Positions 1-13,200 of a stretch of 64,000 bases of DNA are shown here, piece by piece; position 1 is the stretch's first letter, and the number at the start of each line of letters is the position of its first letter. The translations under genes and the position numbers were made by a program. Origin of the DNA: Dromaius novaehollandiae (taxonomy: Eukaryota; Chordata; Aves; Casuariiformes; Dromaiidae); NCBI RefSeq assembly GCF_036370855.1, contig NC_088105.1, positions 12,467,619 through 12,531,618 of the forward strand. Reading direction: 5' to 3'. The notes beneath the pieces are model-generated. The model had not been told where the DNA came from. It saw only the letters and a program-made list of their open reading frames with translations, and did no database searches.

Positions 1-1480
1 GAGCTGCTTGCTGAATTGCCCTGGCGGGGTGGGGGAACCCTGTGGCTTGGTAGCCACCAGTTCTGGGTCCTCCTCGTCCCTCCAGCGGGCAGGTGGAGGA
101 ACCAGGGAGGAGAGCAGGCAGGTTTCCTGGGGGGTCCATCTGGCAGGCAGGTCTTGATTTCTGGCCTGGGCTATGACACCCATTTGCTGAAGTGGCAGAG
201 CCTCTGCTAATGGCTTTGATTTGGGTGAGTTAACAGTGTGTGCGCGCTCAGGGCTTTCCCTTACACCTTTGGCTCATGTTCTGCTTGAGAGATGGAGAAA
301 CTGAGGCACGGGGAGTCACCCACTAGCACACAGGGAGGTGGCCCAGTCCTGGCCTGTGTCCTACCCCTCTCTCCGCTTGGAGGAGCGGCTGGACGTGGCT
401 TTGCCCCGGAGGAGCCGGCCAGGCTCTGCGAGCGCCCTGACAAGCTCTCGCCGAGCCGCAGCGGTCCTCGCTTCCACCCGAGCTGATGGCAGTTCCGCTC
501 CTAATAAGTTAATCTGATGGGTTTTGTCATGAGCAAAACAAGAAATCACGTTTTTAATAATAAAAAAGGGTCCTGCATCTTGTTAACATCTGGAGTTCAA
601 TCATTTCTGTGCTCAAAACTGTGGAATGCTTCAGCACGATATAAATCTTGCCACTTGCTGTACATGGGCTCCAGATGGGGCGGGAGAGCTAGCGCTCGCT
701 TGTAACCCATCTGGGCGCCGGCGGCTTTGAGCGCGGCCGAGCGCAGAGCCTGCTGAGCTGCCACGGCGCGCTGCTCCCTCCAGCCCCAGGCCTCGAGTTG
801 GGCCCCAAAGCCAGCGCTCGCACCCCGGGGATTAGCAGTAAACCTCCGTGATCGGCTTTGGCACCGCGCTAAATGTCGGGCATTCTGCACAGAAGCCTCG
901 TAGCGTGGGGCTCCCTCCGTGCACCGTGTCTGCCTGCTGCCCGGCGAGGCCTCCGCGCCGCTTCATCTGGCGCCACCGAAGGTTTCCCAGCTCTGGTGCC
1001 ACGTGGTGAAGCTGCCACAGCAAAATGCTTCTGCGGGAGCGAAGGAGCGATCCGATCGGATGGCTTTGCTGGGTGACTCTCCTTGACTGCTCTAAGGTGG
1101 TGTCCTGAGGGCAAGTGGCAGAGTGGAGCTGGCTGTGCATGGCCCCTTGAGCAAGGTGGAGGATGCTTCAGGCATGTGGAGCAGATGCCTCCCCAAAGGG
1201 CACTAGGGCTTGCTCACTGTCTTGGCCACCCGGGGCAGGCATGGGTGCAAGAAGGAGCCTTCCTGCAACGGCCGGCACTTCCACGGAGGCAGCAGCAAGG
1301 GCTGTTTGGCTGCTTTCTGGTGCCTCCAGCCCTGCACAACCTGTCTAGCTCCAGCACCAGCCCTGGTGGCACCTGCAGTCCCCCACTGGGTGCATGGGGC
1401 ACCTCGAGGGGACATGGGATGGTGGGAGCCCTGAGCCCAGCAGCTCACACCACTACACGTAACCCAGCCCACGTTCCTCC
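1..1480. other. Intergenic DNA with a CpG-rich patch
   Basis: I recognise no exon here. A GC-rich, CpG-containing patch lies at roughly 690-1060, between ordinary mixed sequence. The open frames are short, overlap on both strands and resemble no protein I know, which is expected of GC-rich DNA with few stop codons. Confidence 0.6.
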
Positions 1481-1720
1481 GCTCCTCGCAAATCCCGAGG
1501 GGTCTGCGTCATTTGCGAGCTTTACAACCTCGTTTTTCATCCTCCTCTCCAGATCCCTGATAAATATATTAAAGCCCAGAGCAGGACTGGGGGATGCCCA
1601 GCTGTTAACCTAATGTCAAGCTGCAAATGAATCATTTATCTTTGCGCTGCTTCTTGGCCAGTTTTTAATCCACACCAGTTCTTTCTCTTTCACACAGTGA
1701 CTATTTAATTTCCTTAATGG
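1480..1720 (-). repeat. Degenerate CR1-like LINE fragment
   Basis: Read on the plus strand, the stretch follows the antisense of the CR1 reverse-transcriptase region: a 'tcatttgcgagcttta' segment, then 'ccctgataaatatattaaa', then a 'cagagcaggactgggg' segment, in the usual order. It is diverged and has lost both ends. No coding capacity remains. It could also belong to a related old LINE such as L3. Confidence 0.5.
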
Positions 1721-4194
1721 TCTCTGGAGGTGGACTCTCTTTGAAAATCTGAATGTAGCCATTGCTCCATGAACACTTTTATTGAAAGCAAGAGAATTTA
1801 TTCTGAAAGTTTTCTTTAATAATTTTCACTAAAAAAAAATGAAAATCGTGTTTTTTGGTTAAAACCAAGATCTTGCCGCTTGAGGCCAAAACTCTATGGT
1901 TTCTAGGTTTTTGACATTTCAGACAAGCCAGGCGATTTTCCATGAAAATAGAGAGGGTTTTTTTTTTCCCCCTGTTTTTTTTTTTTTAAAGTAGCCTTCA
2001 ACTGAAAAATGATCTGCTAAAAAACGTTTAGATGGAAATTTTTCAACCAGCTATAGTCAGGGCACTGATGTGAGAAACCCGGTAGTAGACTCGCGCACAG
2101 GAATAGGAAACGTATATGAGGAGGCTTGGGGAAGCTCAGCGTCGCTTGTGGTTTTGTCAGCGTTGGAGGTTTAGCGCAGTTGTGTAGCTATGCTACGTTT
2201 TAGGCACGTCTGGTCAAATATCTCTGGATAGAATTAAGATGAAGGGAAGGAGAAAGCAGAGGAGGAAGGCTCGGGGATGATGCATGGCCAGTGTGGGTCT
2301 TGCTGGGTGCCGGCAGATCTCTCCGCCAGTAGGAGTTGAAGGAGGACTCCTCTGCTCTTCTGAATCTGTGGGGCAGGTGGTCACCTTGAGACTGGGGAGA
2401 TTATGGCCAGGAGGGATCCAGCTGCATGGGCTCCTGGGAGCAGCTGCTGGGGAAGTCCAAGGCACAGAACTGCTCTTGCATTGGTAAAACGGTAGCCTCC
2501 AGGGTTCACGCCATCGAAGGTTTGCTTCCCTTCGCTGGCTTCATGAGCAACGGAGATCAGCGGAGACTGGCAGACTAAGCTTAACCCTGCTCCGGCGCGG
2601 ACCTGGAGTGCCTAAGCCTTGTGGTTAATGCCAGCTGGGCACGACGAGGGCTGCCATCGCCATTCCCCTCAAAGTGAGGATCTGAGGGGAAAAGCAAGGC
2701 TGTTCCCACGACAACACAAAGGTTTACTGCAAAAGTCCCTGCACATGTGCCTAAATCTGTTCTGTTCAGGCCAGCAATCAGGGGTGGGCGTTTAAAGGCA
2801 TGCGTGCACCTCGAGCCCCTCTCCGAAAAAGTATGTAAGCTCTTAATTCCCCTAAAAACCCTGTGTGTGCCGAAGCATCATCTGAGGATCTGGGTCTTAA
2901 CAGCCAGTGTCTCGGGCTTATCTGTACCTTTAGGCATTTAGATACCTTGCAGCTGCTGGGCGTCTAAGCAGATGCTCCGTTCCCGGTGGTTTCAAAGGGA
3001 TCTGAGGACGTGCCTGTGCCTTTTCCCAAACTGAGATGCTTTCCTGAACAACGAATCTGCGCAGTTTTCCCAGGCCACTTGCCATTTTGACAGCCCCTCT
3101 CCCTCCAATTTACAGAGCTGCCTTATTTATGGGGAAATACAGAGCCAAGGCTCACAAAAGCCGTTCCTCATTTTTATCGGTTTGGATCCGCTTCCACGTA
3201 AGGGCCGGCCGGGCTTCACTGCTGCGCGCGAGCGGCTCTTGGTCCCCAGGAGCGCCGGGCAGCGAGCGGCTTGGGCTGGTCGCCGTGGGGGCAGGTGCCC
3301 CCTCCTGCTGCTTTGTGCGGGATGAGGCCAACACCTCTGCTTTGCACTGAAAGTGATCTTTGTGCTTAAAAGCGGGGAATGCATCCGGGGGACTGCGTCG
3401 CCCCTCTCCTGCAGTCCCGTCGGGTCGCCTCCCGTCCCGCCGCGCAGGGAGGCGGGCGTCTGTCCTCCGCTCCGTGGCTGGAGAGCTGGACGTCACGCTG
3501 GTCAAAGCTTCGAAACGCCTCCCTCCCTCCCCGGGATGCTCGACTTGTGCTTAAACTAATGTTTTTATGCAGAACGTCTGTCATCTTTCTGAAGAACTCA
3601 GGTTTTAATTGAAAAGCCAAAAAATAACCAAACTGGAAATTAAAAGATTTGAGCTGGAAAACATTAGATTCCCAGAAATTAAAAAAAAAATCAGCAGAAT
3701 TGTTTTCTTTTCAGTTCCCAGCTTTTTTTCCCTGGGAAACGAACTGCCCCTCATTCTGCAGGGGAAGAAAGAGACAGACAAAATAAATCCACCGCCACCG
3801 CTGCCAAACCGATCTGGGGGGAATATTTCTTCCTGACCTGAAAATCCGGAGATCCGGTTAACCCCGCGTGCTAGCGGGACACTTCAGGCAGTACCTGCGT
3901 GCTTTCGCGGGACCCCAGGGCGCCCAGCAAACCCCTCCAGCCTCCCAGCTCGGCCCTGGAAGGCAGCGGGAAGAGAGGGGCTGGAAAGACTCTTTTCTAA
4001 TAAAGCGCTCTGGGTCCATGCAGCACATCAGTTTTAAGAAGTAGGTGTTAAGGCCTGTCCGCGGCTCCCACCGCAGACCGGGCTGCGGCTCTTCGTGCCC
4101 CGGTCGCTCGGCGAGGAGGAAGGCTCCCGGGTTCTTCCTCGGGCCTCGTCACTGAGAGGCGGAAGGTGACTCTGTTTGCTTTTCCTCTCGTCTA
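1721..4194. other. Intergenic DNA, two CpG-rich patches
   Basis: No gene is recognised. T-rich runs lie near 1960-1990. CpG-rich patches lie at roughly 3180-3500 and 3840-4170, separated by AT-rich sequence. Frames in these patches are open on both strands but show no known domain and no convincing splice structure. Confidence 0.55.
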
Positions 4195-4480
4195 CGGCTG
4201 AATATCTGTTGATATTGTTTGCTAAATAAGAATGCCAGTGGCAGAGGAATTAGAAGAAATCCTTTCTTAATTGGAAACAGTGAGTTTGTGTATTTTTTCA
4301 GTTGTCTATTTTGGGCCTTGTAAAATTAAAGTTATTAACTGTAATGCAGCGGTTTCCAGATTCCCACAGCCCTTTACAATAGTGGGGAAATTCATCCCAG
4401 GTCACTGGGAGCCTTTAATGAATACATTAAGGCTTATTATTAAAATAAAGTACTTGCAGCTTTATGGGAGACATCTGGCA
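4195..4480. promoter_or_regulatory. AT-rich element, candidate conserved noncoding element
   Basis: An AT-rich, non-repetitive block sits between two CpG-rich patches. It contains several homeodomain-type cores (TTAATT, ATTAAA, TTATTA) and no coding frame of note. The abrupt change in composition and the motif density resemble developmental enhancers. This is inference from appearance; conservation was not measured. Confidence 0.25.
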
Positions 4481-6139
4481 AGGATGCTTGTCTCTCCGAA
4501 GGCAGCAAGGCTCCCAAAGTGTCCTCTCCCGGCAGGCACCGCTTCTCCCGGCAGCCCCGGCAGAGGTTTTCCCGATTCTAGAGCTGACCAGCTTCTTGCG
4601 GGCACCGCCACGGCCCCGCAGCCCTTGCACTGCGCACGGTGCGGGGCCGGGGCAGCCCGTGGAGCAGGTACCGGCGTACACAGGCAGGTTTCATCCTTGC
4701 AGCCTGGGGAGCAGTGTGGGGAAGCCTACGGCCCCGGCTCGTGACCTGCCAGGTCGCCCACGCTCAGCAGAGCGTTTGCACCAGGGTACAGCTTCTTCAT
4801 TAACCAGTGTTTTCCCAAATGCTTTTTACCCTTTGCAGATCATTCCTGGTACCAGCTCCCCCTCAGCAGTTATTGGATGTGCTTGTGAGACAAAATTACC
4901 TGCTGCAGACCTCAGGTGAGCTCTGCTGACTGCAGAGTGCTGCTGATGTTAGCATCCCAGTACAGGCTTAAAACTAGGTTGCGTGAACTCTCTCTCCGTG
5001 TGCAGGTGAAACCTTCTCCTGTGCATTTTCCTAGAATTATTCCCTCCGTTATAAACACTGGGAAGCTGAGGCCAGGGAAGGACAAACACACGCTTTCCTT
5101 GTTGGGGTGCAGGCACGGCTGAGCTAGCGGGGGTTAACCCCAGGACTAGCAGGAGAGGAGACAGCGCAGAGACAGCTGACCTGGATGCAGGCAGGTCAGC
5201 TTTGATCCAGATGCTGACCAGCTGTGCTGGCCCAAAGTGCGCAGCCAGCAGGGGTGGCACATCTGATGAGCCTGACCGGCTCCATAGCGCACGGTGCAGG
5301 CTCGCTGCTGGGGGTGCGTCGCTGCAGCCGGGCCATGCTGCAGCCCATATTGCACTGACGCATCCTAAAATAATCCCTCGGTGTCACACAGAAAGCCGAA
5401 TCCTCAGGTTTTATCACGATTAAAACTACCCAGGCTCCCAGGGCTGGCGCCGAAGGGCGCAGGTAACTTGCAGCTGGGGTGTCGTGCGCCCGCGGGAAGA
5501 AACTGCACTGCCGGTCCCGCGGGCAGCGAGGCTGCAGCACAGCCCGGAGCAGCGCGAGATCTTATCGCTTCTTTATCTCTATCCAGGCTTGATCCCCGCA
5601 GAAAGCAGGGCCACGTGGCAGTAATTGTGTTAGGAAAACAAACTAATCTCTGCAGGGACAGCGTGCAGCTGTTGGGCTCTCGGCGTTATCGGAGGAAACG
5701 CAAGCAGCCTGCCAGCGTGCCGAGCGGGCTGGCCGCGCTCTGCTGCGGGGCCAGGCAGGGTGCAGAGAGCGGATTAAAAATAAGTTTGGGCCATGAGGTG
5801 GGACCGACCCGTCGTGACGGGACCTGCCCAGGTTACCTGCCCCTCTTCGCCAAGGAGCCTTTCGCCTGCCAGGTTTACGCGAAACGTGGCCCGGCGGAGG
5901 AGGCGCGGGACTGCCGGGCGCTGGTGCTGCCGCTGCCCTCCGGCGCCGCTCCGGGCTGGGAATGCCCCCGGGTGCCGGAGCGGAGCATCGCGGCCTTGGC
6001 GTGGCGGAGCAGGGCGGGAAGGCGGGTGAGCCGCGGGGAAGGTCGGCTCCGCAGGTTACCGACAAGCCCTCCCTCTCCAACGAGCCAAATCAAGCCCCTG
6101 GCTCCGAATAACCCCAAACCTCGCGAAGGTTAAAATCCA
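4481..6139. other. Intergenic DNA with GC-rich segment
   Basis: The segment at about 5430-6060 is CpG-rich and keeps a 250-codon frame open on the plus strand. The predicted product is low-complexity, rich in Arg, Pro, Gly and Ala, and overlaps open frames on the other strand. I do not treat it as a gene. The rest holds nothing I recognise. Confidence 0.5.
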
Positions 6140-6530
6140 GATCTGAGGTGTCTGGCTCGGACCCAACGCAAACATTATTGTTGTTTCTGGATTATGTAGT
6201 TTAACAGAAAAGAAAATCCTATCGTTAAGTAATGCCAACGAGATACACACTTGTGTCTTGTATTTAGTCTGTCCTATGAACTTTATGAAGGCTCCCATAG
6301 AGACAGACTTAAAAAAAAGAAATTATGCAGCTCCCAAAAGTTTTCTTGAAAATAAATTTTTGCCGTGTTTCTCCACAGCAGTTAATTAAGAGTTCTATTA
6401 AACGCTGACAGGCGCTTGATAATGTTATGTATTGCAGCAGGCTCTGTTCAGGGTGTTATAATTACAGCAGTAAAACAGTTCCCATTATAACCCTTCTTTT
6501 CATAAGCTAATAACTTTTGAAAACATTCAC
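6140..6530. promoter_or_regulatory. AT-rich element, candidate conserved noncoding element
   Basis: Unique AT-rich sequence with clustered homeodomain cores: a TTAATTAA near 6381, and ATTAAA, ATAATTA and related words around 6390-6470. It has no ORF and no repeat signature. Enhancer function is a guess from motif density and from the setting near two genes, one of them developmental. Confidence 0.25.
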
Positions 6531-9280
6531 TTTTCAGGTTGAAATTTTTGCATGCCTGGCCCTTACCCAGTGGTGGGTTTTTTTGAAGCTTTGAGCAGAA
6601 TCCATCCAGTCCCTTTCGAGTTATCAAAGAGAGTGGGGAGAAAACCAAACTCCCTTTTTTAAAAGGTTAAAAAAAAAAAATACATTTTTTCCTAAATAGA
6701 TGGATAACAAAAGCACCTGACGTTAGATGGTCGCTTCAGAAATTGATAAGATTGCTTTCAGGTAAGAGCTGAAAGCAGAAATGTTAGCAGAGTGCCTGGG
6801 GCACCTTTTGCCCAAGAAAACAGTATCTCTTGCTTAAAAGCACTGATGAACCCAATAGCAGACTGTTACAAGAATTCAAGTGTCACCCGTAAGAAGTGAT
6901 GCTCGGTTGTAGGTTAAAAATAGAGGTTGGTAACTAGCAGCTTTTTTGCTTTTGCCAGCATTTTTGAGGTACTGACAGTATTTCTCCCCTCTCCTGGGGC
7001 TGAATAGTCAGTCCTGAAAAATTTTGTGAACCAAAAAATGGAAGGATAAGATCTCTCTAGGTCAATGAAAATATTTTTCTTTGATAATTTCAAACTTCCT
7101 GTTTGGATAGGTTTTTCCTACAAGCAGCCCAATTCTGAAGAGAAAAGACCTTTTAAACTAAAACCCTGGGATGTGTCACTGAAGGAAATGTAAAAGCCAA
7201 ACATTTGGACAATTTGGAAATGCATGTCAATTTTTTCAAGTTGAAACAACTGCTGAAACTACCCTTGCCTGCGAAAAGCTGAATTGGCATTTTCCCACCA
7301 ACCTCCCCCCAGCCGAGCCCTTTGCACCGGGAATTTTTCAGCTGGCCCACGTTAGACCGTGCTTCAGAAACCGCGATGGGTAAATCTAAAGTAACTGCAG
7401 CGGAAGGAACAGTCTGAGCAACCCCAAATCTCACTGGATTCCCGGTTAATTTTAACTGTCCCGGGAGCAGGTTTTGGGTAAAAGCACTGGAAAATGGGAC
7501 TTAGGCTCTTAAATCGTTTCCATGCTTTCGAAAAGGAGAAAGGCTCCTAGTTGTCCGTGGAGCTGGTTCTCCTCCATCAGCGGCAGGGCCGAGAGGGGAA
7601 ATGGGAGAGTCGGTCTAGAGCGCCCTTGGGGCACGACAGCTCTGCAGCATCGCTGTGCTAGTCTCCAGCCCCTCCGCCCTGTTTCAGACGGATCTCATAG
7701 AAAGAAAAAGTGCCTAGAGAAGGATATGGGGAATGATCGGAGGCACAGGCAGATCTCCACAGACGGAGGAGAGATTTGGCTTTTGCTCAGAGAGATGATA
7801 ATAAGCTTTGGCAATGCTAATCAATGATAAAATAGGAGTAAATCAGCCACTCTTAATTACCGTGTTCCTAGAAGCAGAACAAGGGGACATCTAGCACCAT
7901 CAACACACAACAGTCACTTATACATCATTCCTTCTCTTTCTGTAAAACAGGGCACTGACTGTTAAACTAGGTGTCGTGTGCTTATATACGGCTTTACATT
8001 CCCCAGTGACGGCTGCAAGGAGTTTCCAAATACCGGCTCGGTTTTATTTAGTTCCTCACAACTCGCCCCAGAAGAGACGGCCCTGCGGGACTGCGTGCAC
8101 AGCAGCCGGAGGTGGGTCTGCAGCGTGCACCGAGCCAGCTTGCCTCTCACCGGTTGTGGGGAAGGCGCGGAGGTGCCAAGCATCCGGTGCCCTTCCCGAC
8201 ACGCCGGGTTTCTGTGCACGGCCGCCAGCCAGCCCGGGTGCTTGCTTTGGCCGGCCAGGAGCTCACTTGGCACTGTCGAAAACCCATGTCCTGACACTGA
8301 TGTAATTGAAACTAAAATATCCCTGAAGGAAGCTTATCTGCAAACGTGCCCAATTCTGGATACGGCGGCCCCTGGACGAGCCCTCGGCCGGAGCTTTCCC
8401 AAAGGGCTGCACAGTCAAGGTGGTGGTATCTCCATAGCACAAGGGGCAATGGAGAGTGATGCCTGCCCAAGTGCTACCCAAATCCACGCTGGGGCTGCTC
8501 TGGCAACTCTGAGCAGCTCCAAAGAAAGGAAAGCCCATGCCGGGGAGATGGAGAAGGACCCCAGCCTGCAAGAGAGGGAGCAGATTAAAGTGCTGGTAAC
8601 GTAAAAGGAATGCGACTCCATCGCTGCTCCGACAGCTCCGGGCGCGGAGGGCCCTGCTCAGGGGCAGCGGGGCAAGCCGCAATCCCGCTCCGGGTAGTGC
8701 ACCCAACGCGTGTCCCCGCTCGCAACTGCCCCCAAAGGGGATGTAGGCTGCTAGCAGGATTCGTGCCAAATGCAGATCCTGGAAAGAGGGAAACAGAAAA
8801 ACACTTCGCTAATAAATTTTGGAAATGCCCAAAACCATCACTTATGAGAAAGTAATCAGCTGGGCAAAAATGGAATGAGGAAAAAGGATGGATCGGTACA
8901 CAGCAAATGGCATCAGTATTTTTGTCTCTGGGGGCATTAGTCAAAATATTGAGATTCGGAGAAGGCTTGCTAGCACGGCAAACACTGGATTAAAAACTAC
9001 TGCAGGCATGAGAGTCGGCAGGAGGAGCTGGCAGAGGAAGGAATGTCAGAAATGTCACAGGAGGTTAGATCAAAGATGTCCTGTGTCCATCAGCAGGCAG
9101 CAGCAATTCCTTAGGGAAGACGCACAAGGGATGGATTATGCATGTAGCAATCTCTCTCCCACACATGCTCCCAGGACTCCTATGGCCCATGGTTGTGTCT
9201 GGCCTGTAATATTTAAATAGCCACGATGGAGCAGCCCTCCTCGAGCTTGAATCCGCTTCTCCTTCATCCCCCCACGTCAC
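6531..9280. other. Intergenic DNA, nothing recognised
   Basis: Mixed-composition sequence with short A and T runs (about 6655-6680). The longer frames at about 7960-8770 overlap on both strands and translate to nothing I recognise. No repeat family is visible. Confidence 0.55.
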
Positions 9281-9289
9281 CCCCTGGGG

Positions 9290-10290
9290 ATGACACCGGG
9301 GGATCCTGCGTCCCAGGGACGGGTTCGGGCCCACGTCTTGGCCTGCTCTAAGCGGGGTTTGGCTGGGGGCCACAGTAGCAGCCCGGCCTCCTCCCCGCTG
9401 CGGCGTCGCGTGGCTGCCCCCGCGGCACGGGGAGACGGGTGGCTGCAGGCACGCAGGCTCGCGTTCGCCCGCGCCTCGGCTCGCGGGGTCCCTCGGCTGC
9501 AATGATTTTTCCAGACCGCGGCAATAACGGCCTCGCAGAGGTCCCAGGCATGGCTCTGCGTCCTGGAGCCTGCCGCGTGTTTTCGGGGGGCGGGAGGAGC
9601 AGAAGGGGACGAGGCTTTCATGCCCTTTGCAGAGACCCGGGCTGCGCGCTCAGGTCCACGCGCGAGAGCGTCCCTGCGTGCCATGCCTCGCGGAGCCGCC
9701 CCGGGCGCGCGCCCCGCACCCCTCCCCGCGCATTCCTGCACAAACCCCTTTTGTTCGCTGCCCTCCGCCAATACACAGGCAGCAACAGCAGCCCAGATGT
9801 TCTCTATCAAACGCAGAGCCATGCCAACAAACTTTGGCACACATGAAAGTGTGCTGAGGAATGGGCCTCTGCAAATACCACTTTTTTTCCTCCCCCCGCC
9901 TCCCCGCTCCGATTCCTGCAAGTATTTTTAAATGCTAATGGGTTCCACGCCGCGACGGCCCGAGGGGGCGCCGAGCCGGCCTCCAGGAGCGTCCGGCAAA
10001 GTAGCAGCTAAGGCATCCCCGGCGCCTCGGCGCTGCGCTGCCCCGCGGCCTTGCCGGGCCGCGCTAACCTCCAGCCCCCGCCGCTCGGTCCCCCCGCCGG
10101 CTCGCCGCGGCGGTGTCGGCTTTCGGCCGGCGGAGGAGACGCGGGCGCTGCTTTGGGTGGGTTCATGGTAAATCGGTTTTCCGGGGTTGTTCTGGTGGCC
10201 TCGAAACGCAGGGGCCAACGTGCCAGGGGTGCCGCGCTGGACGCTCGAGTGGCCCCTTCAGGCCCGGGCTTGCCGCGAGCTCAGCCCTCG
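9290..10290. promoter_or_regulatory. Orphan CpG-rich island upstream of GORAB
   Basis: About 1 kb is dense in CG dinucleotides, with runs such as GCGCGCGCC near 9706, in contrast to both flanks. It lies about 11 kb upstream of the GORAB start and is attached to no recognised exon. Open frames on both strands reach 214 codons but are compositional. Such islands often mark unannotated transcript starts or regulatory hubs of developmental genes. Which of these applies cannot be told from sequence alone. Confidence 0.5.
9755..9950. promoter_or_regulatory. AT-rich insert within the orphan CpG island
   Basis: The CpG-rich block is interrupted by about 200 bases of unique sequence with very few CpGs. 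It holds an inverted repeat of TGCCAA and TTGGCA near 9823-9840 and a TATTTTTAAA word near 9921. A short, low-CpG, non-repetitive block inside an island is often a conserved element. This is inference only. Confidence 0.25.
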
Positions 10291-13200
10291 GAGATGCATG
10301 GAAGAGCTCGTCCTGTCTCATTTAGATGAGAGATCCCCACTTGTCTCAGCATGAGGGCTCTTCAAAGGGAGCCCCAATGGCTTTTTTTTTTTCCCCCTTC
10401 ACTACAATGGCAGAAATGTATTTTTTCACTCCTCTCTCACGTTGTAAAGACTGAAGCGCTTTTGCTCAAATTTAAAAAAATAAAATCATCTCTGGATGAA
10501 GACCAGACTTGCACGTTTCCACAGAGGGTGGTGAACCTCCCCCCAGCAGCGGGCTTATCTGAGATAATCTCTTCAAGGAACTGCCCAAGGTTTCCATGCT
10601 GGAAAAAGACCCTTTTCCCTGGAAAATTTTTGCACAAGAAGGGATGGCGTGGACCATCGTACAGTGAATTCAGCTGACAGAGAGACAGGCAACATCGTAG
10701 GGGGGAGAGAACAGCTACATTTCCAGCCCAGGGTTGAACTGAGACGAAGCAGTGGACGCGGGGAGGTTCGGAGAAGTCACCGGATGCGCCCGCGATGGCC
10801 AGGGCTGCAGCGGGGAGGGAGAAAATCGGTCTGAACAAGCCGAGCGCAGGAGTCACCTCTGGCTGCAGACACGTGGTCTCAGGTGGGCAGCAATGACGGC
10901 CGCTGCCGAAGGGCCTGGCTGGGCGTCCTGGGCAGCACGCTGAGCAGGGACTGCTGGTCAGAGACACCCCGCCGCAGAGAACAACCTCAAAAGACAATGT
11001 TAGCTGTACCCCCTATATCCTCATCCTGACCATGCACCTCGAAAATAAACGTAACCTTGGAGAAAAGCTTGGGATAAAGAGGTAGTGAAAGGAGACTGGT
11101 CTGAGCTGATGAAAGCCCTGTCCCTCTCTCCGGAGGAATGGGAAAGGGGAAAGTGGGATTACGGTTATGTTTCACACAAGGTTTGTAGAACTCTTCCTAA
11201 AAAGCAAAAGAAGCCGAGCACCAGACCCTGGTTTCCTTCCTTAAGGAGGGAAGGCAGCACATTGACTTTGCCATTAAAATTGTAATAATAATAATAATAA
11301 TAAAAAGACCCTAAATTATCCTATTTGAAAATAAGAAAAATGAAGAGGTAGCTGCCATTTCACATGTGGTCTGGTTTAAATCCTGGGAGCAATGTGGCCC
11401 CTGAGAGCTAACCTGCCGGAGCAGAGCCCTGCTGGGTTCAAAGGCAGCAGCAGACCCTTGATTTTGCTTTCGAACGTGGGCTGGGGCCGCCGAGGTTTTT
11501 GAAGCCCAGAGCGAGTTTTGGAAGATCTCTTTTCATGACTAAGCAATCTGTGTGAAAAATATATTGGTAGATTTGCACAAAGGGAATAGTTTGGGATATG
11601 AGGCGAGTCTCTCCAGAGGCTTGCTGGGTTGTTCTTTGGCTTATGCAAAAAGTCCACAATCTTTGGGGCTCTGCATAAAACCGGGAGGACAAAGGTCCCC
11701 TCCGCAAGCTCAGACGCTGTCAGATTCCTCCAAATGAGGCTGACTCTGACAGTCAATTTTCATTTAACACTCCCAAACCAGATGAAAAATTGCAGACTGA
11801 ATCTCACCATGTGTACTTAGGAGGGTTTCCTAGTTGCTGGTGCACAGGTGTTGCTACGGGGACAATACAGACATGCCCTGCTGGCTAAATAATCCTGCTT
11901 TTCCAAACTGGGTCAGTCCGCATTGGACTAAAAGGTAATGCCAGCTCCTCCTCAGCTGCAGAGTTCAGGATATCTGCTTGTCCTCTTTGGCTCATCTTCA
12001 GCTTCTCTGCTTGCGAGTGCATTACTACACTGAGCACGCGGACAGGAATTGCAGAGCCTTTTCTCCTGCTACGAGTAGAATCTGGAAACAATTACAAGCT
12101 GCTCACGCTTAATCATTCCGCTAAATCTTAAATGCCTGTCTTAATATTTTGCAGGACTGAAGATGGCATCTGAATTTTTGTGGTGCACAGGTTAAATGGC
12201 AGAGCATACAGACCTTGACAGTTTTGCTCTGTGCATGTTTCAGGGGTGGCTGGTCCTAAGGACACCACAGGTTCCCTGAAATTCAGGTAGAATTTCAAAG
12301 AAAACCTAAAATGTAAAGGAAAATGCAGCAAAAAAAAAAGTTCTGCCTGACATTTGTGCAATCTCTCAGCTCACCCATGCTCTTATGACCCTCACTGGAC
12401 TTGAACATTTGTGCCCCAGACTAAGCTGGGAATATTTTCTTGGGAGAGTATTGAATTTGTTAAAAAAAAACGAAGTCTGCTGCAAAAATGAAGGCAACCA
12501 AAATGATTCACAAATCTGAGTGGAAGTAATTCAATGACAAGAAAAGGCAAGTCCTTCTTTCCTTCCTCAGAAATCAAAATGTTTCGCTTCAGCATTTTCA
12601 GGCTGAAGCAGTTTGCTTTAATGAAGATCATTTAGTTTGAAGCAGGATTTTTCATTTTCAAATGGACCTAAATTTAGAAGACGAGCTAGCTGTGTTTTTC
12701 AGTTCAACTTTCCTTTTGAGATTAAACAGTCTCAAAGCAAACCAAAACATTTTGTCACTGGTCAAGCACCAAAATGAAATGAATTTTTCTCCTTGTATTA
12801 AAAGTCCTTCCTCTTCAACTCAGATCCAAAACCAGGATTTTCCACCAACACTTTTCCTTTGGCCAACAGAACAAACCCCTCAAACTTGTTTTCACCCTGC
12901 TGCTGCAGTAGTAAAGAGTGTAATTCTGGTTGCCCATATTTTAGTCAGAGCTTTCTTTATTCGATCATTAATTTTTTGCTAGCTGATGAGATCTGTGTGA
13001 TATCAGTGCTCACAGCAAGGGCTTGGTGTGGTACAGACACCTCTCCGAACTATCCTGGATACCTCATATGGAAGCTAGCAGCTGCGAAGCATCTTTGGCC
13101 ATCAGGTTGCTTATTCAGCGCCTTAAGCGCAGATTTTGAGCCCAGGCTGTAGACACTCAGATTTGGGAATCTTCGTTAGATCATGTGGCCCGGATAAGCC

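Noticed and set aside
5381-6133. A 250-codon plus-strand frame
   Set aside because: It lies in a CpG-rich patch, overlaps frames on the other strand, has Arg/Pro/Ala bias and no domain, and shows no start context or splice pattern.
9277-9921. A 214-codon minus-strand frame in the orphan CpG island
   Set aside because: Compositionally biased, overlapped by three plus-strand frames, with no recognisable motif.
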